Shown: positions 1 to 7,223, counted from the first letter of the stretch. The stretch is 10,622 nt of DNA from UBA2137 sp050251555 (GCA_050251555.1 JBFWMN010000058.1:1-10622); one strand, 5' to 3'. The notes: generated by a model not told the origin, from the letters alone. Numbers and translations are program-made.

Positions 1-96
1 ATGGCGCAAAAAGCCAAAGGTTCGGATGAATACGGGTACCGCTCCGAATTCATTCAGCTCGTGCGCTCCGCCAAAGTCGCAAAAGACATGGAATAA
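1..96 (+). CDS. C-terminal end of a probable YfbK-like vWA-domain protein (partial)
   Basis: This frame is open from the first base of the window and stops at TAA 94-96, giving 31 residues. The ATG at position 1 is probably an internal Met, because the peptide looks like a protein C-terminus rather than a whole protein. The segment GYRSEFIQLVRSAK resembles the conserved tail of YfbK-type von Willebrand factor A proteins (DUF3520 region), which typically end in a GYRAEF-x-LV pattern preceded by a short Lys/Gly/Asp-rich stretch. That assignment comes from family memory over a very short stretch, so it is tentative. A strong terminator follows 17 nt after the stop, so this gene's transcription unit ends before dnaG. 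Confidence 0.5.
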   Translation: MAQKAKGSDEYGYRSEFIQLVRSAKVAKDME

Positions 97-113
97 GTTG
101 GATATCCCAATCG

Positions 114-146
114 AAACCCCTCTTGCATGGAGGGGTTTCTTTGTTT
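114..146 (+). terminator. Rho-independent terminator between the upstream gene and dnaG
   Basis: A perfect 9-bp stem is formed by AAACCCCTC (114-122) and GAGGGGTTT (130-138) with a 7-nt loop, followed by the T-rich run CTTTGTTTG. It lies 17 nt after the preceding stop codon and isolates dnaG from upstream transcription. The flanking A and T runs would also allow some function in the opposite direction. Confidence 0.85.
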
Positions 147-186
147 GTACTTGGATGATGTTTCCTGCTAAGCATAGTCAAAGCCC

Positions 187-2025
187 ATGAGTTTACCGCC
201 ACGTTTCTTGGATGATCTGCGTTCTGCCGTCACCCTTTCCGACATTATCGGAAAGAGCGTCAAGCTGACGCGTGCCGGACGTGAGTTTAAAGGGTGCTGC
301 CCGTTTCACCGCGAAAAGACCCCGAGCTTTTACGTTAATGACGATAAGCAGTTCTATCATTGCTTTGGTTGCGGTGCGCATGGCGACGCGATCGGCTTTA
401 CGATGGCAAACCGCAACCTGTCTTTTATTGAAGCGGTTGAAACCTTGGCAGCGCAGGCGGGTATGCAAGTCCCTCAGCAAACGCCCGAGACGGTCGCCAA
501 AGCCAAACGCCATAAAGATTTACATGCGCTGATGGAGGCGGCCTGCCGCTTTTTCGAGGATCAGCTTGAGCTGCCCCAGAATAAGGATGTCCGTGATTAT
601 ATGCTGGGGCGGGGGTATTCTGAAGAAACCCTGAATGCGTTTCGCATCGGCTATGCCCCCGACGATGAGAATGCACTTCGCGAGTTTTTGACCAAAGAAG
701 GCTTCAAGCCTGAAGAGATGATCGAAGTGGCACTGCTGCGGGCCTCAAATAAAGGCGGCAATCTGTTTCCGTTCTTTCGTGACCGTGTGATGTTTCCCGT
801 TTCTGACAGGAGAGGCCGCATTGTCGCTTTTGGCGGGCGCATCTTGCCCGAAGCTATCCGCCCGCCGCGCCAGACCAGCAGCTCTTATACGCCGCCCAAA
901 TATCTGAACTCCTCCGATACGCCGCTCTTTCACAAAGGACGTATGCTGTACGGGGAATCCCATGCGCGCCTTGCCGCACGGGATGGTCACACACCGATTG
1001 TCGTTGAAGGTTACCTGGATGTGATGGCCTGCAATCAGGCGGGCTTAAAAGGTGCTGTGGCCCCATTGGGCACAGCCATGACAGAGGAGCAGATTATCTC
1101 TCTCTGGGGGATGATGGTCGGTGAGGAGCGCTCGCCCGTTCTGTGTTTTGACGGAGATAATGCGGGCCGCAGGGCGGCATCCCGTGCAGCAGAACGTATC
1201 CTGCCGCTTTTGAAACCGGGATGTTCTGCGCAAATTGCCTTCCTACCCGAAGGCGAAGACCCTGATACCTTCATCAAGGGACGTGGCAAGGCGGCATTTG
1301 TTGATCTCCTTAAAACCGCGATGCCGCTTCATGAGGCGATCTGGGCCGAAGAAACTGCCGAAACACGTTTTGATACGCCCGAGGCCCGCGCAGGTCTTGA
1401 AAAACGTCTGGAAGAGCGCGTCGATACCATCGCCGATAAAACCGTGCAGACTTACTATCGCCGCACATTTAAGGATAAGCTCTGGCAGGCTTTCTCGCGA
1501 CCCTTTCATAAAACGTCTTATCAGGGCGCGGGGAGCAGACGGGGCGCGCCGCCAGCGCCGACCGTGCAACTGACGCGGCCTTCGAATACCCGCACCGAAA
1601 AGCTGGGGCGTATGATTGCCGCCGCCCTCATTAATCACCCTGAACTGGCGCTGGGATTTGAGGATCAGGTGGAGCGTCTTGATCTGGGCGAAGAGACGAA
1701 CATGCTGATCCATGAGGTGATTGCCGTGCTTCACACGCGTTCCCTTGACGCGGAGGGGGTTGTGAACCATCTCAAAGAAGCGGGATTTGAAGCCGATCTG
1801 GCAAAGATTTTAAGCGCGGATACGTATATGCACGCTGCCTTTGCCAAGCCCGGGGCCGATATTTCCCGCACCGAGGATGGTTTGCGGGATGTGTTAAAGC
1901 AGATTGAGGCGGAAGCCGTCAGCGCCGAGTTGTCTCAAGCCAAGGCAAGGCTTCTGGATGATTTTTCGGAAGACAGCGAAAGCCAGCTTTTTGAAATGAA
2001 GCGTTTATTAGGGCAACAGGAGTGA
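187..2025 (+). CDS. dnaG: DNA primase DnaG
   Basis: DnaG synthesises the short RNA primers used at the replication fork, working with the DnaB helicase. The 612 residues are close to the usual bacterial length (E. coli 581) and all three domains are visible. The N-terminal CHC2 zinc-binding domain has ligands C38, H41, C59 and C62 within CPFHREKTPSF and HCFGCGAHGDAI. The central TOPRIM catalytic core carries EGYLDV (E274) and FDGDNAG (D322, D324), the acidic metal-binding residues. The C-terminal helicase-binding region begins around residue 460. ATG 187 is the first Met after an in-frame TAG at 175-177. No Shine-Dalgarno is visible upstream. A weak promoter-like pair, TTGGAT (151-156) and CATAGT (173-178), lies so close to the ATG that the transcript might be nearly leaderless; this is inference. 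rpoD follows on the same strand, the common dnaG-rpoD arrangement. Confidence 0.97.
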   Translation: MSLPPRFLDDLRSAVTLSDIIGKSVKLTRAGREFKGCCPFHREKTPSFYVNDDKQFYHCFGCGAHGDAIGFTMANRNLSFIEAVETLAAQAGMQVPQQTPETVAKAKRHKDLHALMEAACRFFEDQLELPQNKDVRDYMLGRGYSEETLNAFRIGYAPDDENALREFLTKEGFKPEEMIEVALLRASNKGGNLFPFFRDRVMFPVSDRRGRIVAFGGRILPEAIRPPRQTSSSYTPPKYLNSSDTPLFHKGRMLYGESHARLAARDGHTPIVVEGYLDVMACNQAGLKGAVAPLGTAMTEEQIISLWGMMVGEERSPVLCFDGDNAGRRAASRAAERILPLLKPGCSAQIAFLPEGEDPDTFIKGRGKAAFVDLLKTAMPLHEAIWAEETAETRFDTPEARAGLEKRLEERVDTIADKTVQTYYRRTFKDKLWQAFSRPFHKTSYQGAGSRRGAPPAPTVQLTRPSNTRTEKLGRMIAAALINHPELALGFEDQVERLDLGEETNMLIHEVIAVLHTRSLDAEGVVNHLKEAGFEADLAKILSADTYMHAAFAKPGADISRTEDGLRDVLKQIEAEAVSAELSQAKARLLDDFSEDSESQLFEMKRLLGQQE

Positions 2026-2028
2026 TTC

Positions 2029-2120
2029 GGATTTAAACCGTGCTTTGGGCGAATCGCTCTTTGAAGCTTTACTGAAAATCGATACACTTATTGATCTTGA
2101 GGGTGATTCGGTTTAAATCC
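2029..2120. repeat. Perfect 12-bp inverted repeat in the dnaG-rpoD spacer
   Basis: GGATTTAAACCG (2029-2040) and its exact reverse complement CGGTTTAAATCC (2109-2120) are separated by 68 nt. The shorter words GATTCG (2024-2029, 2105-2110, 2161-2166) and CGAATC (2050-2055) add further dyad symmetry. The repeat could be a paired operator or could bring the ends of the spacer together in RNA. Nothing here identifies a known regulator. Confidence 0.6.
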
Positions 2121-2127
2121 CGTATCT
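2096..2127 (+). promoter_or_regulatory. Possible heat-shock (RpoH-type) promoter upstream of rpoD
   Basis: CTTGAG (2096-2101) is followed, after 17 nt, by CCCGTATCT (2119-2127), which resembles the alphaproteobacterial RpoH pattern of CTTG and a C-rich TAT box. A heat-shock promoter within the dnaG end is known for E. coli rpoD, so the position is reasonable. The match is imperfect and this is a candidate only. The TTGACA at 2128-2133 has no acceptable -10 before the rpoD start. Confidence 0.3.
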
Positions 2128-2167
2128 TTGACAAAATTTTATATGCAACCGTGAGTATGTGATTCGC

Positions 2168-4078
2168 ATGGCGAAAAAAGACGATCAATCGACAGAAACA
2201 GAAGAAGACGGCGCAGAAGGCTCTGCTACCAAAACCCGCGTTCCGAAAGGCGGGTTTGCTGCTGTTGTGAAAAAGCTGGTCTCGAACGGCAAGAAGCGCG
2301 GCTTTTTGACCTATGACGAGATCAATGCGGCGCTGCCGACCGAAGAATTTTCATCCGAGCAAATCGAAGATGCGATGTCGGCTTTCACCGAAATGGGTGT
2401 GCAGATTGTCGAAAAGGAAGAAGATTTCGACGAGGATGCAGGCGAAGAATATCAGTCCGGCGGTAACATTACCTCGGATGACACAGGTCGTACCGATGAC
2501 CCTGTGCGCATGTATTTGCGCGAGATGGGGTCGGTTGAGCTCTTAAGCCGTGAAGGCGAGATTGCCATTGCCAAGCGTATCGAGGCCGGTCGTGAAATGA
2601 TGATTGGCGGGATTTGTGAAAGTCCTCTCGCTATTGAATCGATGATCGCATGGTATGAAGCCCTTGAAAAAGGCGAGATTCTCCTGCGTGACGTTATTGA
2701 TCTGGATGCGACATACGGCGATAATGCGGAAGAGCCTGAAGAAGGCGCTGAAGACGAGGAAGCCGAAGGTGAAGAAGGTGAGGCCGAAGGCGATGAGGGC
2801 GATGACAGCCAGTTATCCCTGACTGCCATGGAAGCCGAGCTTCTGCCTCAGGTTCTCGACATGTTTGCGGGCGTTCAAAAGACCTACAAAAAGATGCAGA
2901 AGGTCCAGCAAACGCGTCTGGATGCCATTCAGGCCGGTAAAGAGCCTGATAAAAAAGCAAACGACCAATATTCCGATCTCAAAAAAGAGATGGTCAATCA
3001 CATGAATGCCGTACACTTGAACAATGCGCGTATCGAGCAGTTGATCGAGCGTTTATATTCGATGAACCGTGATCTCGTCGGTATTGAAGGCCGCATCATG
3101 CGTCTAGCTGTCGATTGCGGTGTGGATCGTGGGCAATTCCTTGATAATTACTATGGGAATGAGCTGGATCCGAAATGGATGAAGCAGGTTGCCAAATTAA
3201 CAGGAAAAGGCTGGGCTAAATTCGCCGAGAAATATACGGATGAGGTGAACAGCCTGAAAGAACAGATCGGCGCGATTGCTGATGAGGCCATGCTGCCGAT
3301 CAAGGAATTCCGCCGCATTGTCTCGACCGTGCAAAAGGGCGAGAAAGAAGCTGCCAAGGCCAAGAAAGAAATGGTCGAAGCCAACTTGCGTCTCGTTATT
3401 TCGATTGCCAAGAAATACACGAACCGTGGTCTTCAGTTCCTCGATTTGATTCAGGAAGGGAATATCGGTTTGATGAAAGCGGTCGATAAATTCGAATATC
3501 GTCGCGGTTACAAATTTTCGACCTATGCGACATGGTGGATTCGTCAGGCGATTACGCGCTCAATTGCCGATCAGGCCCGTACAATTCGTATTCCTGTGCA
3601 TATGATCGAGACCATTAACAAAATCGTGCGCACATCACGTCAGATGATCCATGAAATCGGTCGTGAGCCTACCCCCGAGGAGTTGGCAGAGCGTCTGCAC
3701 ATGCCTGTCGATAAGGTGCGCAAAGTTCTGAAAATTGCGAAGGAACCTGTTTCTCTTGAAACGCCTGTGGGTGATGAGGAAGATTCATCTCTCGGGGACT
3801 TCATTGAAGATAAAAACGCGATCCTGCCTGTGGATTCAGCCGTGCACTCGAATTTGCGTGAAACCACAACCCGCGTGCTTTCTTCCCTGACACCGCGTGA
3901 AGAGCGTGTGCTTCGCATGCGTTTTGGGATCGGGATGAATACCGACCATACGCTGGAAGAGGTAGGTCAGCAATTTAACGTGACGCGTGAGCGTATTCGT
4001 CAGATTGAGGCTAAGGCTTTGAGAAAACTCAAACATCCGAGCCGTTCGCGCAAATTGCGCAGCTTTCTCGATACTTAA
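2168..4078 (+). CDS. rpoD: RNA polymerase primary sigma factor RpoD (sigma-70)
   Basis: This is the housekeeping sigma factor that directs RNA polymerase to most promoters. From ATG 2168 the protein has 636 residues. Region 1.1 lies near residues 15-80. Region 1.2 includes DPVRMYLREMGSVELLSR (about 110-130). A long non-conserved region follows, with a strongly acidic Glu/Asp run near 186-212. Region 2 begins at EMVEANLRLVISIAKK and contains the -10 recognition segment FSTYATWWIRQAI (about 400-485). Region 3 follows. Region 4 (about 573-636) has a helix-turn-helix TLEEVGQQFNVTRERIRQIE for -35 recognition. A GTG at 2159 is an in-frame alternative start that adds three residues (MIR). Neither start has a good Shine-Dalgarno; ATG was preferred because MAKKD is a more usual N-terminus. 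The gene ends at a clear terminator. Confidence 0.97.
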   Translation: MAKKDDQSTETEEDGAEGSATKTRVPKGGFAAVVKKLVSNGKKRGFLTYDEINAALPTEEFSSEQIEDAMSAFTEMGVQIVEKEEDFDEDAGEEYQSGGNITSDDTGRTDDPVRMYLREMGSVELLSREGEIAIAKRIEAGREMMIGGICESPLAIESMIAWYEALEKGEILLRDVIDLDATYGDNAEEPEEGAEDEEAEGEEGEAEGDEGDDSQLSLTAMEAELLPQVLDMFAGVQKTYKKMQKVQQTRLDAIQAGKEPDKKANDQYSDLKKEMVNHMNAVHLNNARIEQLIERLYSMNRDLVGIEGRIMRLAVDCGVDRGQFLDNYYGNELDPKWMKQVAKLTGKGWAKFAEKYTDEVNSLKEQIGAIADEAMLPIKEFRRIVSTVQKGEKEAAKAKKEMVEANLRLVISIAKKYTNRGLQFLDLIQEGNIGLMKAVDKFEYRRGYKFSTYATWWIRQAITRSIADQARTIRIPVHMIETINKIVRTSRQMIHEIGREPTPEELAERLHMPVDKVRKVLKIAKEPVSLETPVGDEEDSSLGDFIEDKNAILPVDSAVHSNLRETTTRVLSSLTPREERVLRMRFGIGMNTDHTLEEVGQQFNVTRERIRQIEAKALRKLKHPSRSRKLRSFLDT

Positions 4079-4112
4079 CGATACGAAGCGTAATTTAAAA
4101 ATGAGATACGAA

Positions 4113-4139
4113 GAAAGGCCGCTCATTTGCGGCCTTTTT
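4113..4139 (+). terminator. Rho-independent terminator after rpoD, probably bidirectional
   Basis: The 9-bp stem AAAGGCCGC (4114-4122) and GCGGCCTTT (4129-4137) closes a 6-nt loop and is followed by more T residues. It lies 35 nt after the rpoD stop. On the minus strand the same hairpin is followed by TCTTCGTATC and so can also serve the convergent gene ending at 4168. Confidence 0.88.
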
Positions 4140-4167
4140 CAATATCTTATCCATTTTGGTCAGAAAA

Positions 4168-4893
4168 TTACTTATCTGTCGCAATCTTGCCGAAGGGGGG
4201 GATTTCCTTGGTTGCGCCGGGGATGTTGAATTCCGTCTGGTGAACGGGAAGACCCATCATATTGGGGTCGCGTGGCTCTAGATCATGTGATGTTTCGCCC
4301 GGCACGATTGTGGGCGGAACGGAATTCAGTGACAGTTCATTGCGATCCTGCATTGTCATGGAGGCATTTAAGTCAGCTTGAGGCACATAAGGCATGTTGT
4401 CGACATCGGCAGCGCTGTTCATCACTGCTGGCGCAGGAACGACGGGGGCCGCAGGGGCTTCAGTGACAATGACAGAAGGGGCGGCAGGTGCTGCGGGGGC
4501 AGCGGGAGCCACCAGAACATTCTGTGCAGGAGCGGGAGCGGGGGATGCAGGAGCAGGTGCGGGCGCTGGTGCGGCTTTCATCTGGGCTTCCTGCATTGCC
4601 TCTTCCTTGGTTTCTTTCACCATCACCTTTTCCATGTCGGCGGCGGTGTTGATGACATTTTGTCCGTCACCCGGTGACGGCTGGATTTCAGAGGCGACAA
4701 CTTTAGTTGTCTTTTCAACTGACGGGGTTTGAACTTCGGTTGTTGCTGTCGTCACGCCTTGCGGTGAGGTGGTGACATCGGAGCTGGCCTGAACATCCTG
4801 CGCAAGGGCTGCTGTGGAGGCCATAGCAAGGCCGATGGCTGTCAGAGCTGCCAGACGGCAACGTGATGTGAATGTGTGTGGTGCGATAGACAT
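4168..4893 (-). CDS. Exported Ala/Pro-rich protein of unknown function
   Basis: I do not recognise a family for this 241-residue protein. It begins with a convincing Sec signal peptide: a basic segment (R11, R13), a hydrophobic core of about residues 14-29, and an ALA-QD cleavage site after A31, so it should be periplasmic or surface exposed rather than a lipoprotein. The mature part is low complexity. There is a Thr/Val/Ser-rich stretch (33-70), a charged Glu/Lys/Met segment (86-107), an Ala/Pro-rich linker (about 107-156) like those that span periplasm or cell wall, and a non-repetitive C-terminal 80 residues. A short motif recurs: NVINTAAD (79-86) and AVMNSAAD (156-163). No cysteines are seen after the signal peptide. 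The start is supported by GGAGGAG 9 nt upstream (4903-4909) and a promoter further upstream. It converges with rpoD. Confidence 0.8.
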   Translation of the reverse strand: MSIAPHTFTSRCRLAALTAIGLAMASTAALAQDVQASSDVTTSPQGVTTATTEVQTPSVEKTTKVVASEIQPSPGDGQNVINTAADMEKVMVKETKEEAMQEAQMKAAPAPAPAPASPAPAPAQNVLVAPAAPAAPAAPSVIVTEAPAAPVVPAPAVMNSAADVDNMPYVPQADLNASMTMQDRNELSLNSVPPTIVPGETSHDLEPRDPNMMGLPVHQTEFNIPGATKEIPPFGKIATDK

Positions 4894-4940
4894 AGGGGAG
4901 AACTCCTCCGTTAAATCGTTCGAAAATCTTGCTGGCTATT

Positions 4941-4968
4941 ACTATAAAGCTTTTTCTTGTGGCTTCAA
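4941..4968 (-). promoter_or_regulatory. Sigma-70-type promoter for the exported Ala/Pro-rich protein
   Basis: Read on the minus strand, TTGAAG (4968-4963) and TATAGT (4946-4941) are spaced by 16 bp. This predicts a transcript start near 4934 and a leader of about 40 nt carrying the GGAGGAG ribosome-binding site. Confidence 0.6.
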
Positions 4969-5051
4969 TGGGTTGCCTGTTTCGGGCAGTCTTATACCCA
5001 TTTTTCTAACGATTGGTTGGGGGAATTGGTTTCCTTACGGGCCTTGAAGAC

Positions 5052-5080
5052 TTGGCGTGCTCGGGGAAAGCTGGTATAGG
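5052..5080 (+). promoter_or_regulatory. Promoter for tRNA-Ile2
   Basis: TTGGCG (5052-5057) and TATAGG (5075-5080) are separated by 17 bp, placing the transcript start about 20 nt before the mature tRNA 5' end. The hexamers are imperfect but the placement is right for a single tRNA gene. Confidence 0.5.
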
Positions 5081-5109
5081 ACGGTGAAAGTAACTATCCT
5101 TGTGATCAA

Positions 5110-5186
5110 GGGCCTGTAGCTCAGTTGGTTAGAGCGGACCGCTCATAACGGTTTGGTCGGGGGTTCAAGTCCCTCCGGGCCCACCA
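5110..5186 (+). tRNA. tRNA-Ile2 with CAU anticodon (lysidine-modified type)
   Basis: The 77-nt gene folds into a full cloverleaf. The acceptor stem GGGCCTG pairs with CGGGCCC (one G-U), the D arm is GCTC/GAGC, the anticodon stem is GACCG/CGGTT, and the T arm is GGGGG/CCCTC around TTCAAGT. The 3' CCA is encoded. The anticodon loop CTCATAA reads CAU. The body, with GGGCC acceptor and the TTGGTC variable region, matches the AUA-decoding tRNA-Ile2 type, whose C34 is converted to lysidine by TilS, better than elongator or initiator tRNA-Met. The assignment as Ile2 rests on family resemblance; the CAT anticodon is seen directly. The 3' end is the attachment site for the adjacent island, and integration preserved the whole tRNA. 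Confidence 0.93.
5170..5186 (+). repeat. attL-like copy of the 17-bp direct repeat (inside the tRNA 3' end)
   Basis: TCCCTCCGGGCCCACCA covers the 3' half of the T arm, the acceptor strand and the CCA of tRNA-Ile2. The identical 17 bp recurs at 7847-7863. This is the usual footprint of tyrosine-recombinase integration into a tRNA 3' end. Confidence 0.88.
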
Positions 5187-5211
5187 TTGCTTTGAAATCA
5201 AGAGGTTAGAT

Positions 5212-5248
5212 AGACATTTTCGTGGTGAGCCATGAAAGTGAGACATTT
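5212..5248. repeat. Hairpin flanked by AGACATTT direct repeats next to attL
   Basis: The 10-nt arms CATTTTCGTG (5215-5224) and CATGAAAGTG (5231-5240) pair at every position, two of them as G-U, around a 6-nt loop. AGACATTT occurs at 5212-5219 and again at 5241-5248. No T-tract follows on the minus strand, so it is a poor terminator for the RloB-like gene. It may be a recombinase or excisionase arm site or an insertion-sequence end remnant. The rest of 5187-5316 holds no recognisable gene. Confidence 0.4.
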
Positions 5249-5316
5249 CTTGTTTAACCCAAGCTATCTATCTTTATCCCGTCATAACGTCTTCTACTTC
5301 CGTTATCCTGTCCAGA

Positions 5317-5949
5317 TTAGCGCTCTCTTAAGAGGTGCTCTATTAGGTTATACAGATTAGTGCTAGGATTCGTGCTTCCAGTAATGGCGACAGCTTTCGA
5401 AACTGACCGTGCGTTTGAGATTGCATCCGGCAATTTATCGGAGGTTAATTCAAACAAGCCCCGCATAGGTTTCTTGTAGCCCTTAATGTAACGTTGTAGA
5501 GACTTGCATGTCTCGGCATCGTTTGAGTAAGGTTTTGACGAGTTTTCATAGTGGCAAAGTACCCAAAACTCAAAGCATGGAGATGATATGCAGAGATGAA
5601 AGCTACTATGATTTATGCTTTTGTGTAGATCGTAGGCTTTTGTAAGATCACCACATCCTGTGCCATCAAATACACAATATACATGATCGAAGTCATGCAA
5701 ATCGCATGAAGCAATGTTGTCTGCATAGTTTATGATACTGCACGCATCTGTGCCATCGGGACATGGAATTACTTTAGCCCTTTTCCGGTTGATCCCAAAT
5801 GCGTCAACCACTTCTCTAAGATAGAAGGTCTCTGTTTCCCCTTCGCAAACAATCAAAAAATTGTCATAGGTCTTTCGTTCAGCATATTTCCTGCTGAAAT
5901 CCATATTGGAACGATCTCGTCGCTTTTTGTGCAGATCATCGGAGCCCAT
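5317..5949 (-). CDS. RloB-like TOPRIM-related protein (AbiLii-like) of a defence pair
   Basis: The 210-residue protein matches the RloB family architecture. There is a basic N-terminus, then FLIVCEGETETFYL (31-44) with the TOPRIM-type Glu at E36, a second strand HVYCVFDGTG (89-98) with D95, and the family's signature SSPCFEFWVLCHYE (122-135). RloB proteins are found beside RloA-like ATPases, in restriction loci and as the second gene of AbiL abortive-infection systems; they are thought to be nuclease-like effectors. One oddity is that the usual DxD of the second acidic motif reads D95-G-T97, so the second Asp is missing (D101 is the nearest alternative). The start is fixed by coupling: its ATG shares one base with the stop of the upstream ATPase (TAATG). 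There is no strong ribosome-binding site of its own. A defence role is inferred from family and partner. Confidence 0.85.
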   Translation of the reverse strand: MGSDDLHKKRRDRSNMDFSRKYAERKTYDNFLIVCEGETETFYLREVVDAFGINRKRAKVIPCPDGTDACSIINYADNIASCDLHDFDHVYCVFDGTGCGDLTKAYDLHKSINHSSFHLCISSPCFEFWVLCHYENSSKPYSNDAETCKSLQRYIKGYKKPMRGLFELTSDKLPDAISNARSVSKAVAITGSTNPSTNLYNLIEHLLRER

Positions 5950-7223
5950 TAAAGGTCGTCCAGCGTTCCAATATTGGGAATAGCATTGTATCTACCTGCC
6001 AGATAGTGTTTCCAGAAATGGGTATCGCTTCTAGGTCTGTATGATGATAGGGGGATAATGCTTGTATCGTGATCTTTGCTTTTTTCTACAAGCCATATTT
6101 GCTCGGCAGTCAAAATTTCTGGAGACATTGCTGTGACGTCATGAGAGGTAAAAATCAGTTGAGCATTAAATTTATTGATTTCCTTATTTTGGAATAGTTT
6201 GATTATGGCTTCTAAAAGATGAGGATGAAAATTGTTGTGTAGTTCATCAACAATAAATACCATTCCATCTTCTAGGACATCCAAAATAGGCCCTAAAAGT
6301 TCGATGAATTTTTTAGTTCCTCCGCTCTCCTGTTTTATATCCCAGGTAATGCTCTCTTTGTCGTTTAATGAGTGGGTAATGCTCAGTCGATATTTATTAA
6401 AAAATTTGAATGCGGGTCGCATATTTAGAGGGATGTTGTTGAGCCGATCTTCATCGAGATCATTTTCTTCTACAACTAATCCGGTGATAGCTTTGTCAAC
6501 CAAGTTTAGTAGCTTGAGAGCTTTCTTCTCACGTTCTGAGTTGTTGTGAATGCGAGAGGCGGTGTACGTATAATGAACTGAGTCATCTTGCCCAATTACG
6601 CGAATGCCATATTGTAACCATTCACCAGCATCCATAAGCGTGCTGTTGGCTGCTTCGGATGGGCTTTCGGAGTAGTATTGAATGGCTACTGATAGGAACA
6701 AGGTTTTTGGGTTTGTTAAGTGTTTCCAATTAGCTTTTGGACCCTTAACAATCTTATCGTTTATGTTCCAATCGTAATCGTTGGTTTCCTCATTAAAATA
6801 TCTTGTGTAGACCTCATTTGTGCGCCCCTCTTGTGGCACTATAAATAGCCACTCATCGACAACTCTATCTTCGGTGATTGTGAAGCCGAATTTGTATAAT
6901 GTCTCGGAGTAAATAAAGCTAATTTCAAACTCAGATGGGTGTTTCTTTGATTGGCTGTCTAGCAAGAACGGGGCTACGTTAAGTTTCGTTTCTTTTTTGT
7001 TTTTGTATGAGTTTGAAACTAAGTCACTTACGAGATTTAAGGCGAGAGTAAATGTGGATTTACCAGAGGCGTTCGCTCCAAAAATCCCTGCTACAGGGAG
7101 TAAGTGTGGTGCTGATTTGTGTTTTGATTGAAAGAGAAATGGATTTCTTGATGAGCATGTCATGGAGAAGACTTGTTCATCTTTAATGGATCGAAAGTTT
7201 TTAACCTTAAATTGGACGAGCAT
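5949..7223 (-). CDS. RloA-like AAA ATPase (AbiLi-like) of a defence pair
   Basis: This 424-residue protein is an SMC/ABC-type ATPase of the AAA_15/AAA_21 (RloA, OLD-related) group. The N-terminus MLVQFKVKNFRSIKDEQVFS is the typical opening of the class. Walker A is GANASGKST (49-57, K55). An ABC-like signature ESGGTKKF lies at 299-306. Walker B is MVFIVDEL (321-328, D326, E327), followed by a FTSHDV switch histidine (H361). The insert between Walker A and the signature (about 70-298) is the variable region. No separate C-terminal nuclease is present, which fits an RloA partner that relies on a second protein, here the overlapping RloB-like gene. RloA/RloB pairs correspond to AbiLi/AbiLii of phage abortive infection; the ATPase would sense or assemble and the TOPRIM partner act, which is inference. 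AAGAGA 7 nt before the ATG is the only ribosome-binding candidate. Confidence 0.9.
   Translation of the reverse strand: MLVQFKVKNFRSIKDEQVFSMTCSSRNPFLFQSKHKSAPHLLPVAGIFGANASGKSTFTLALNLVSDLVSNSYKNKKETKLNVAPFLLDSQSKKHPSEFEISFIYSETLYKFGFTITEDRVVDEWLFIVPQEGRTNEVYTRYFNEETNDYDWNINDKIVKGPKANWKHLTNPKTLFLSVAIQYYSESPSEAANSTLMDAGEWLQYGIRVIGQDDSVHYTYTASRIHNNSEREKKALKLLNLVDKAITGLVVEENDLDEDRLNNIPLNMRPAFKFFNKYRLSITHSLNDKESITWDIKQESGGTKKFIELLGPILDVLEDGMVFIVDELHNNFHPHLLEAIIKLFQNKEINKFNAQLIFTSHDVTAMSPEILTAEQIWLVEKSKDHDTSIIPLSSYRPRSDTHFWKHYLAGRYNAIPNIGTLDDL

Noticed and set aside
1243..1770. 175-codon minus-strand frame inside dnaG
   Set aside because: It lies wholly antisense to the conserved primase gene and its product resembles no family.
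2128..2158. TTGACA at 2128 as the rpoD promoter
   Set aside because: No acceptable -10 exists at 16-18 bp, and initiation there would fall at or inside the start of the coding sequence.
2452..2829. Ser/Pro-rich minus-strand frame inside rpoD
   Set aside because: It mirrors the acidic Glu/Asp stretch of RpoD on the opposite strand and has no independent support.
4394..4732. 112-codon plus-strand Gly/Ala-rich frame
   Set aside because: It is the reverse of the Ala/Pro-rich coding region, whose biased codons keep the opposite strand open. The minus-strand gene has the signal peptide, promoter and ribosome-binding site.
5110..5186. Elongator or initiator tRNA-Met because of the CAT anticodon
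   Set aside because: The GGGCC acceptor stem, the fully paired first base and the TTGGTC variable region fit the lysidine-modified tRNA-Ile2 better. Initiator tRNA would have an unpaired first base.
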